This document shows, piece after piece, positions 45,416 through 56,500 of a stretch of DNA of 64,000 bases. The stretch's first letter is position 1. Every line of letters begins with the position of its first letter. Under the pieces are notes generated by a model. It did not search any database. It was not told the DNA's origin and worked only from the letters and a program-made list of their open reading frames with translations. The position numbers and the translations under genes were made by a program. The stretch is from Gigaspora rosea (lineage: Eukaryota; Glomeromycota; Glomeromycetes; Diversisporales; Gigasporaceae). The stretch spans positions 87,963 to 151,962 of the forward strand of contig QKWP01000677.1 of assembly GCA_003550325.1 (NCBI GenBank). Direction: 5' to 3'.

Positions 45416-47677
45416 TTTTATTAACAAATCACAACTTCAATGGATTCCCTTTTCTAAACTAAAATATTAAAGAAATTGGTAAAGGCAGATTCAGTAATGT
45501 AAATTCAGCAACTTTTAAAAACTGAATCATTGCACTTAAGGAATTTTTGGTACACATGATAGTCCTACATTTTTTTTTGTACAAGGTATTTATATATGTT
45601 TCATGTTGGCATAATTATCAAGTATCAAATTTAATTTGAGATTATTATAATAATAGGTTGAAGCTAATATTAAAATTAATATAGAAATGTACAGAATAAC
45701 TTGTAGCATATATACCAAAAATATATAATAGTTTGTTGATAAGCAAATAAAAGAGATCTCAAATACTATCTGTCTAAGAATTTTTGCTGCTCTAAATTGG
45801 AAACAAAAGTTTAAAATTCTACATTTTATTATATCAGATTTACAATAAAAAATATATTTACAGAGCCTTTTTAGTAGTAACATACTTCTCTTTAGTGATC
45901 CTGTAGGGATATAAAAACTCATATTTATAATTTTGGACTATCTAAAAAACTGATTATTCAACTATATATAGAGAAATATATGGTGTAATACTATATTAAT
46001 CATCCAATTTGTTATATGTAAATTTCATAATATATGAAAATTTAAAAAATTACATATAAAATTACTATAAACTTTGAAGCTATGATGCTTCTTAATCTAT
46101 ATATTAACTTAAAATTAAATTTCACAATTATATAGAGCAAATAGAGATGAATAAAAAACCTTTTCTGCCAAGCCACAGTTCCACTATTATTGCGCAAAAC
46201 AAAAATGTAACTTCACCAAAAACAAATATTTTTTGATTTTAAAATAACAAGTATGTGTAAAATCATGCTCTGAACAACTTTACTTAGGTGACCAAAGTAT
46301 GTTATCTTGTAAGAAAAATGGGTTGTCTATGTAAAAATAGTAAAATTTTTGACTTTGCAATATAAACCATTTTTCATTAGGTACCTACTTTGGGCACTTA
46401 AGCAAAGTTGTTTAGCATGTAATTTTACTTATATACAAAGTCAAACACGTTTTTTCAGCTATTTACTAGATAAAAAATGGGGTCAAAGTTAGAAAAAATT
46501 TTTTCTAAAAAAATTTTTTAATTTTTTTTCTAAATTTGACCCAATTTTCACCTAGTAAATGGCTGAAAAACGCATTTTGACCTTAAGTATAAATAAAATT
46601 ACGTGCTGAACAACTTTGCTTAAGCACCCAAAAGTAGGTTACCTAATGAATGTTTTTACATAGACAACCCTACTTTGGTCATCTAAGTAAAGTTGTTCAG
46701 GTCATAAATTTACATATATTTATTAAAAAAACTGTGCTTGTCACCAGCGGTGACAGTAACCAAATTAGAGTTAAAGTTAGATTTAAAGTTAGAAGAAGGT
46801 TTATAATATAATAAAACACCTTAAGAAGCATTTTTAGCTAGAAAAAAATATTGGTTTCATAGGCACAATTTGAAGTTATTGCAATTTGTAATTTTTGAAT
46901 TTTTTTGTCATACCTAATCTAGCCATTTGATTGGCTCAGAACTGTAAACACAGTTACAAATAGATTTGCCCTATTTATTATTATAAAATTAGAAAATATT
47001 TGTTTTTGGCGAAGTTACATTTTCGTTTTGTGCAAAAATAGCAGAACTGTGGCTTGGCAGGAAAGGTTTTTTTATTCACCTTCTTTTGCTCTATATAATC
47101 ACGAAAATTAATTTTAAGTTAATATGTAGGTTGAGAAACATCATTGCTTCAAAAGTTTAAGTAATTTTATATATAATTTTTTAAAATTTCATATATATAA
47201 AATTTATATCTAATATTGTGTGACAAATTGGATAACTGATATATAGCACCTAAAGTATTATTAAACTAACAGTATTTAAAAGAATCAGATATATACAGTT
47301 TTTGCGTAATTGTGTCTGAAATGTCATACCATTTGATAATGAATCACATAATGTAGAGCTCATATTAAAAAACATAACCAGATTGCTATATTCAATTATA
47401 AAATTAATATATGAATACTAATCTAACAAAAAGACCAACTATCAAGAAAATTTTAATAATATAAGTACTTGGCTATCAAATCTTAATGCTGAGCCATGGT
47501 CTTTAAGCGAAAAAAAGTTTTGAAATTAGAAATGAATTCTTAGTAGCTGATAAAATTACTCAAACTTTATTATTTACTTCACCAAGTTATCCAAATGCAG
47601 TATGTACAAGTAGACTTCTAGTAGACTTATTAACACAAAAAATATTTTATATACTTATACATTTATTTCCACTGTAG
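45416..47677 (+). pseudogene. Decayed TKL kinase, duplicate of the kinase at 31.9-33.0 kb
   Basis: Sequence follows the kinase part of the gene at 30943-33092, starting at CACAACTTCAATGGATTCCC and running through glycine loop, catalytic loop and C-lobe. Point changes and indels destroy most motifs: the HRDLHSGN region at about 45860 is no longer open. A 1.24-kb foldback element (45997-47239) splits it within subdomain VIII, and the right half resumes at TATATAGCACC. It retains GAA where the other copy has the stop at 32165. No Rho part was duplicated. Non-functional. Confidence 0.85.
45997..47239. mobile_element. 1.2-kb foldback element with nested palindromes, inserted in the kinase pseudogene
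   Basis: Compared with the intact relative (…ACTACCATATATAGCACC…), the insertion lies at TATAT. Arms begin TTAATCATCCAATTTG and, reversed, CAGTTATCCAATTTG, and match over about 250 bp, including CCACAGTTC and TATATAGAGC blocks. Inside, a second palindrome (about 46265-46705) is centred near 46508, with TGAACAACTTTACTTAGG facing its inverse. No coding capacity. Confidence 0.75.
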
Positions 47678-49343
47678 GTAAATTATAGTTTATAATATCT
47701 ACTAAATTCTTTAATTGAAATATTCTAAAATATTGATTTCAACATTCTAATATATTTGGAAGATTTCGAAATTCTCTTCAAGTTAAATTTTATGGTTTCC
47801 AATCATCCATAAAAAATGATTGGATATTAGATCTATTATTCTAATACGCTAAGTGATCAAAAATTTATAAATTATTATTTTTTGTACTATTATTTATCAT
47901 TGTTGCTCTTTTTACAATAGTTATTTTGTCAACAGACAATTTACTCAGTACTACATAAGGTTAAGGTTAGTAAGCATTTTTATTAATTGCAAATATATAA
48001 GTAAATTATCATTCGGTATAATGTCACATAAATAGCCTGTAAGTAAAATGACCATCGTGAAAATTAAATGTGACCTTGTTAAAGATATTCAATTTTGTCT
48101 GATCCTTTTTACCAAAAATGATTATGCTGTATAATAAGTTTGTCATGTAGTATAAGTAGCCTTTACTATAAACGGTTGGTAGTTCTACTGCTTATGGTAA
48201 TTTGTGCTATGCTTGTGTATTTTATCATCAAAATAATTTCCTCGCAATATTCAAAAAAGGAAATTTGCTTTTACTATCTTTATATACATGTTATATGTTA
48301 CATGTATAGTACATGTACATGTACATGTTAATGTTTAATGTAGATGTGCTACAGCGAAAAAAAATCTTTCAAATCATTAAAAATGATTAGTACATATTGA
48401 AACATATATTTTTGTTGCTTTTATGGATATTTCATCCTATATTTATTTATAGCATTGAGTGCTATTCTCTTTTTTTTTGTTTTTTTATTAGATTTTTTAC
48501 TGGCTTGATGAATTGATAATTAATGATCTTTAAAGAAATAGTGAGAAGCTGTAATGAAGGATTTGAATGAATTTGTTTATTAATGATTATTTGATTATCA
48601 TCATATGCGGTAAACCAGGTTTTACAGGAAGATCCCAAGTTGAAATTACTCAAGATCGATAAAAACTTTACTATTTATAGACCAGGTATGAGTACATCAG
48701 ATTTATTTATATAAACAATCACCAATATGTAATCGTATAATAACATATGATTTGCATTGTAATAGTTTATAATTATTAAATTCCAATATTATTACTATTA
48801 ATTCCTGTTTCGCACCTGTTTATTTCTTATTCATCATAAGCATCTGATCAACTCATGACATAGCGGCAGAGTTTAAGCCGGAAGTTTATACCTTTACAAG
48901 TTCATTTCACTGAGTCTATTTCACTAAAGTTCATTTTGCAGACAAAATAATTCCAGCTATTATTGTTAGGGTCAGGTTAGAATTAGTTAATTTTAGTATA
49001 ATTTATAATAAAAAAACTTTTCAATAGAATGAGCTTTGATTGGTAAAGCATATATGTGCATAATTTAAATTAGCTAACTTTATAAGGATTATGGTCATTG
49101 TTAACTATATTTATGCATAAATAATGTCATAATATGATCATGAAAATTGAAATATGAAAATCAGGATACAGGAACAACCAGTTGTTTTATATTTACATAC
49201 TCAGTTGTCATCTATAATTTTAAAAGTTGATTTTTATCTGTTTTGCGTATTTTGTGAATGTTAGATTAACTGAGATATAGATAATGTTAATAACATTCAT
49301 TAGTGAGTTGCAACAGAATTTTTATAGTATCTCATGATAGAAA
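47678..49343. other. Duplicated intergenic region of block B, left part
   Basis: 47700-48060 follows 33000-33350 of block A. About 48070-48960 has no counterpart I can find and includes an ACATGT microsatellite near 48290-48330. From about 48970 it follows 33990 onward of block A. No gene. Confidence 0.5.
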
Positions 49344-49351
49344 CCATATAC

Positions 49352-49473
49352 CTAGGTTGGCATGTCACAATGTCCAATTGATTTCAATTTTTTTTGGACA
49401 TATGTCCAATTGAAATTGGACATATGTCCAAAAAAATTTGAAATCAATTGGACAATGTAACATGCTATCCCTG
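49352..49473. mobile_element. 122-bp palindromic MITE, 8-bp target duplication, copy B only
   Basis: CCATATAC lies on both sides (49344-49351, 49474-49481). Ends CTAGGTTGGCATGTCACA and, reversed, CAGGGATAGCATGTTACA lead into AATGTCCAATTGATTTCAA arms that are exact inverses. hAT-like by duplication length. The matching site in block A is empty, so insertion followed the duplication. Confidence 0.85.
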
Positions 49474-50119
49474 CCATATACAATTCCAACACAAACTAAC
49501 TCAACCTTACAGTAATTCATAATACAGATTAATCCAAACTCAATCTTAACTACGTAATAGGTCTATAGCAGAACTTTTATAATTATTCATGATAATTCCA
49601 ACTCTCATTGCCAGAATAGTTTTACAGTAACTAGCAATATAACTCCAATGCAACTCACTCAACCACATAGAAAATAAAAGACAATTCCAATGCAAACCAT
49701 CTCTAACCGATACCGTGGTAGCTGAAATATTATGTTTTGTATAGTAACTCATGGCAGAAATTACAATAATTTAATACAATAATTTCACTGTAAATTAATT
49801 CAACCTTAATCACGTACCATAGTCACCAAATAGCGAGTAGGCTTTGCAACAGAATTCTTTACGAAAGAATTAATAACTTCAATGCAAACTAATTCAAATC
49901 TATCTCCATAAAAATCAAGGTAACTCTAATGCAAAATAACTCAACCACACTGTGGCCGCCAGAATAGCAGATAAGTGTTACAGAATTTTCTTACGTAACT
50001 CAGTAGAAATCATGAAAATTATATTGCGAACTTACACAACTTTAAACTACATACAGTGGTTATCGAAATAGCAAATAATTCCAAAAAAAATTTGTTTGCC
50101 CTAATTCTTGATGAAAATC

Positions 50120-50880
50120 ATGGTAATAAAAAATTCCAGTGTCAGAGTCATGGACAAAAAACTAATGTGGTGTTTAAATTCGCTGAGCGAAACGAGACCA
50201 AAACATAAAAATGTAAGGCTAGCTTAAAACTACTGAGCGAAGCGAGGTCAAAACATAATGATGTAAGATTAGCTTAAAACAAGTCCATTATACATATGTT
50301 TTACACTATGAATAGTCGATTTGGTATAACTGCTAATCTGATTTTTAACCATCAGCTTAGCCAATTTAATAAATTTAAGTCGACTAAAAATAATCTCGAC
50401 TGTGTCATATGCCATTATTCCATTTACAAATCTATATATAGTTGGTTGAAATTTGGCGACATGATCATTTACTAGTTTATTGATAATTATCTATATGTTA
50501 GTTGCTTAAAGTTATGATTTCGTTTAGCATTCTTTTTAAAACTTATATGTAATTTGGAGGGAGTTCAATTTAAATAAGCACTATATTGCATTGCCAAGTT
50601 GATCATATTGTTATCGGTTGATTTACAGCCAATGATCAATAAACTTTATTGGATTATTGAACTATTAATTTGGACTAATACAAAAAAAGTCTGATAGATA
50701 TCGGAACTATTGGTATTGCAAAATCTAAAAATTTATTATTTATTTACTGGACATAATCCAATTCCGCTTAATTCTAATCCATTCAATTCCAATATACAAT
50801 TGACTCTCTCTATATATACAGAACTTTGGTTATAATAAGCTAAAGTATAAACATTCTATTAATAATAAAATTCGGGATGC
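50120..50880. repeat. Short tandem repeat and relocated block
   Basis: At about 50191-50280 a unit with CTGAGCGAARCGAGRYCAAA, ATGTAAG and TTAGCTTAAAAC occurs twice. From about 50460 to 50880 the DNA matches 33360-33760 of block A, but here it follows the tandem array instead of preceding it. Confidence 0.5.
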
Positions 50881-51693
50881 ACACAAACTCAACCACATTG
50901 ATCAATAGAAGAAAAAAGCAGGGAGCACCGGTAGTGCCCCGTATAATCTTTTTATTGTGTAAAAAAAAATAGAATTACAATCTTATCCATATGGACGGAA
51001 ATTTTGATTTGATTAATAAAAATTAAATGATAATTCATATAATTCATGAAATTTAATTTGATTATTTATATGATATTACATAATTACCAGAGTTAAAATA
51101 TAAAAATAATAAAATTGAATTATCAATTGTATTTGATTGGTTGTTTTATTTTTTTTTCTTAGTTATAATTGATTACGAAACGCTTATTTATAAAACACAT
51201 AAATCATTTATGAACAATCAATTGATGTTTATTACCGATTTTAGTTAAGTTTATGATTGCGACATTCATAATTATTATGCCGATATCATTAATTTTGATA
51301 ATCACAAAATTACTATCAAAAAAAGTTTCGCCCATATTCTTTTAAAAATATCTTCATAATTTAAATAAAGCAAGGTGGCGACATGTTCTAGCTACAGTAA
51401 AATTTTTAATAATAGCTATCATATGCAGAAATATTCCTATTCAGAATTTTGTTTGAATTAATGCTTTAAATGACTCTTATTATATAAAATAACCAAAAAT
51501 CCTTTTTTTTTTTTTGATGAAAACGTTGCATTTAATTTTTTTTTCTTTTCACCATTGACATAAATCAACTTTAATTTTTTTTGTTCAGCTTATAACGATT
51601 TCGGTTTCCAGTTTTAAAATAGTATTAAGCCGAATCAATTTTACGCTGACTAAATTAATATTAAATGATATACATCATCAAAAATTACACGTA
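50881..51693. other. Duplicated intergenic region of block B, right part
   Basis: Matches 36020-36847 of block A closely, including GGTAGTGCCCCGTATAATC. No gene. Confidence 0.5.
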
Positions 51694-51960
51694 TTAAAAC
51701 ATTTGATCTTGATCTAAAGTTCTCCTCATTAATAAATTTGTAATTTCGCTTGTATATTTAATGAATGAATAATTGTGATTAGAAGAATATGAAGGTTTAA
51801 TGGCATCTGCTTTCCTAAATTGACTGGCAATTACTGGATCTGGGCATATTTCATCGTGTCTTTGATCAATAATCCACATTTTCCATTGCTTCAAAATCAC
51901 TAGTATTGAATGTAGATCAGATCGTTTCTCAGGGTCACCATCCCAACATTGTTTCATCAA
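51694..51960 (-). pseudogene. Kinase C-terminal fragment (copy B)
   Basis: Same as the fragment at 36848-37114: MMKQCWDGDPEKRSD at the start and LMRRTLDQDQMF at the end, open throughout at 88 residues. It differs by scattered substitutions with no indel, which could reflect constraint or recent duplication. No upstream catalytic part is present. Confidence 0.6.
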
Positions 51961-52029
51961 ATTATTTTATAAAAGCTTTTAACCGAACAAATTTGTGACT
52001 CCAGCTTTCCTAATAAACGACTTTCAGTA

Positions 52030-53085
52030 TAAAGTATGAATAAACTAGTGACTGAACTCGTGACTCGCGATTAACTCAGAAGAGTGCTCGAATCATTCGT
52101 TTTAATTACTTATTCGAGTTTTGTTCGAATAATTCGAGTAACTGTAATAAATTTTATAAATTGCGAGTTACAAAGACAATTATTTAAACAGCGAGTTACA
52201 CGAAGCAAATGTAATTCAATTTTATATTTATAAAGCAAGTATAATTAAATTTATTTGTTATAAAGCGATTATATCCAATTACAAGTTACGAATGCAAATT
52301 TATTTTATTTACGGTTTAGAATATTAATTATTCATTAGTTGGAAATATTATATCCAGAAAATTCATATTCCTCTTTAAATATTAACATCGCACCCACCAT
52401 TCCTGGATTAAAGATTGTGCGTTTTGCTGTAATGTAGTTCCCAACATTTGAAAACAAGTGTTCATATGAGACTGAGGTTGCTGATACACATAAATATTTG
52501 CGGACAATTTTGATAATATAGGAAACTGGTCCTTTTTAATATTACACCATTTAAAAGGATCTGTTCGTCTTACCTCTTATACTTACGGACGAGATGGTTA
52601 ATTAAGTTTTAAGTTGTTGAACCTTCATTATATGAGGTACCACATTCTTCCCATCACCCATTATAATTTCACAAGTAGGAGTTATACCCTCCTTTCGAAA
52701 ATATTCCCAGTCGAAACTTGGAGAAAATCTACCTTTGGTAGTTATGTTTTGACTATTCACTTTAGTACAGGATTCCTCCTGTTAATAATGCTCTTATTTT
52801 GCACCATGTTTGTATTATGAAATTGGTTTAAATTATTTTTATTAAAATTGCAATTGAAATAAATTGCGTACGTAGTTTATTTACATTTTAAAGAATTACA
52901 CATACTGTAATTACGTTAGAATTACAACATTATTTATGCAGTCTACAAATTTTATTTTAGTCATTTTAAAATTCATAATTCATTAATAATAAACTCGTAA
53001 GTACTTGTGAGTTAAAAATTTCATGATTCAAATTCGAATTATTCGAGTCATGATTGACGAGTCCAACCACTAGAATATACAATAC
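52030..53085 (-). mobile_element. Internally deleted hAT transposon (copy B), with transposase remnant
   Basis: Carries the same CTAGTGACTGAACTCGTGAC end and the minus-strand transposase remnant (52328-52807): MVQNKSI at the start, then the C-terminal domain with SATSVSYEHLFSNVG-like residues and AKRTIFNPGMVGAM. Substitutions and stops differ from copy A. It duplicated with the surrounding block. Confidence 0.55.
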
Positions 53086-53534
53086 TTAATATTCGGGTTA
53101 TTGATACGTTTGAGTTTTTTTTTTACATGTTCAAACACTCATCATAACGACGTTTATTCGTTCGACTGTATTTATTTTTTATTTTATTTTATTTATTTAT
53201 TTTTTGGCTGATTTAAGGTTTCAATACTCGATTAAAAGATTAACGAATCTCAGAATATTATAGCTTTGAATTTAATAGGTATTATTGAAGAAAAAGATAT
53301 AAAAATTTATTTATTTCATTAAGTCAAAATTTTGATCATACAGTATTCTTTTCTTTATTTATAGCAAGTTGAAATCACGTCGTCATAGTTAATTTAATCA
53401 TTTATCAGCCAATCAGATAATTTTTTAACCCGGATAAACACTTCAGATAATTCATTTAATGGTCATGATCTTTAAAAGTTCTTAAACCATGCTATTATTT
53501 CTTAATTGGAAACGTGCTACAGATTATATGATGG

Positions 53535-56500
53535 CTATTCATTTGTTTCTTCATTTACTTCTAATCCAATTAGTTCACTAACTATGAAGAATATAAAGGA
53601 AATTAGATGATAATTATTTGCATGATAAACAATTTATGCTTACCTTGACATTGAGAAATACTATTACGTGTGATGAGTTTACTAGTATATTTTGTTTTAT
53701 CATACTTTAATTTAACTTCTTTTGGTATTTTTTTTGTTGATTCGGATAATTCCAGTAAAATATTTTCGTCATCTTGCCATTCTATGAAACTATCATAAAT
53801 ATTTTCCGCAGATGGTCGATTTTCTGGATTTCCATCCCAACATTTTCGCATAAGATCTATATATTGTGAAGTTGTGCCTTCAGGAATATGAGGTCGTAAT
53901 CCACTAATTACTTGAAATTGAAATGCAGTATTCTGCTTAAAAGGTGTGGGTGTCCCAAATAAAATTTCCCACATGATTATACCAAATGAGTAGATATCAA
54001 ATGCTTTAGTATATGATTTTCCATTTAAAACTTCTGGTGCAATGTATGGTAATACTCCATAGACACCTAATTTTAATTCAATGTTGGCATTTATTGTAAG
54101 TCCTAAATCTGCAATATATGCACTATTTAATTCATTTTGTAGTATATTCCCACTATGTAAATCTCGATGAATGAGGCCATGAGAGTGAATTATCTGAAGA
54201 TCAGAAATAATACACTGCAATAAAATTAATTTATCCTTCCATTTCATTTCCAATATACGGTTTAGATTATCACGCAAACAACCAAATTTTGCATATTCCA
54301 TAACGAGAATATAATCTTTGGAGGTGTTATGTTTTGAGACGCCAAAACATTTTATAAAAGTTAGATTGTTGAGACCAATATCGTAGTACGCTTTTAGCTT
54401 ATTAAAAGAAATTGTTAATATGCTATAAATGATGAATAATCAAGAAAAAAATTCGATATGTGATTACCTCTTTTATAAATTTTTCATTATAATTATTTGA
54501 TCCATGAAGTAATTTAAGTGCAACTGCTCTTAACGTTCGATTTTGGTCAAGCCACGTAGCATAATATACGGTAGCAAAACCACCTTCTCCTATTTTTTTA
54601 ATATTTTTAAATTCATTAAAAGGAATCCATAATAATTGATAGTTACTTTCGGTAAATAATTTTTTCAAATTATCATCAATGTCGAAATTTTCGTGCATCC
54701 TTTTGTTTTTAACTGTATAAATAAAAATTAGCAATTTTTGATTATAAATAAACTTAATCATAATATATAATACCTGATTCTAAATCTTTTTCTTCTTTTT
54801 CTCTAATTTTGAATGAAACATTAGCAAATTATGTAATGACAATAAATTAATAAATTAAAATTTATTTACTTTTGATACCAATAGTTAGCTTTATGTAGGT
54901 CTCTTGCTACTCCAATCACATTTCGATAACAATAACCGACCTGAGACATTCCATTAATATATCCCAAATCAGCAGATTTCTGATAATAGTCAAATGCTTT
55001 TTCTTCATTCTTGTAAACTGTGATCCCATTATGATAGTAAACACCAACTTGAAACATTCCAGCTGCATTTCCCATATCAGCAGATTTTTGGTAATATTCA
55101 AATGCTTTGTACTTATCAATTTGAATTCCAATCCCGTTGTGATAGTAAACACCAACATTAAACATTCCAGTAGCATTTCCCATATTAGCAGATTTTTGAT
55201 AGTGAACAAATGATTTACGGTTACTCCTGCTAACACCAATTCCATGTTGGTAACAATAACCAATCATAAACAATCCCTGTGCATTACCAATAACAGCAGA
55301 TTTCTGGTAATATTCGAATGCTTTATTTCCATTCGTTTCAATTCCTATTCCATTTTTATAACAGTCACCAACTTGTAACATACCGTCAGCATCACCCATA
55401 TTTGCAGATTTTTGATAATATTCGAAGGCCTTACATTCATCTTTTTCTACACCTATTCCATTTTGATGACAATTTCCAACTTTATTTATTCCAAAAACAT
55501 CTCCCATCTCTGCAGATTTCTGATAATATCCGAATGCTTTATGTTCATCCTTCTCAACTCCTATTCCATTTTGATAACAATTTCCAACTTTATTTATTCC
55601 AAAAACATCTCCCATCTCTGCAGATTTCTGATAATATTCGAATGCCTTATGATCATCTTTTTCAGCTCCTATCCCACTTAGATAACAATGAACAATTTAT
55701 TTATTGCAAAAACATTTCCCATCTCTGCAGATTTCTGATAAAATTTGAACGCTTTATGTTCATCTTTTTCAACCCCTATTCTATTTAGATAGCCATTTGC
55801 AAGATTATTTATTGCAGTAGTATTATTGGATTTTTGATAATATTCTAATGCCTTATATTCATCTTTTTCAATTCCTATTCCATTTTGATAACAATTTCCA
55901 ACTTTGTTTATTCCAAAAACATTTCCCATCTCTGCTGATTTCTGATAATATTCGAATGCTTTATGTTCATCTTTTTCAACCCCAATTCCATTTAGATAGC
56001 TATTTGCAAGATTATTTATTGCAGTAGTATTATGGATTTTTGATAATATTCTAATGCCTTATCTTCATCTTTTTCAACTCCTGTTCCATTTCGATAACAA
56101 TAACCAAGGTTATATATCGCTTTAGCATTTCCCATCTCTGCAGATTTCTGATAATATTCGAATGCTTTATGTTTGTCCCTTTCAACTCCTATTCCATTTT
56201 CATAACAATTACCAAGGTTATATATCGCTGCAGCATTTCCCATCTCTGCTGATTTCTGATAATATTCGAATGCTTTATGTTCGTCCTTTTCAACTCCTAT
56301 TCCATTTTGATAACAATTTCCAACTTTATTTATTCCAAAAGCATCTCCCATCTCTGCTGATTTCTGATAATATTCGAATGCTTTACGATCCTCCTTTTCA
56401 ACTCCTATTCCATTTTGATACCAATTTCCAATTGCATTTATTCCAAAAGCAACTCCCATCTCTGCAGATTTTTGATAATATTCGAATGCTTTATGTGCAT

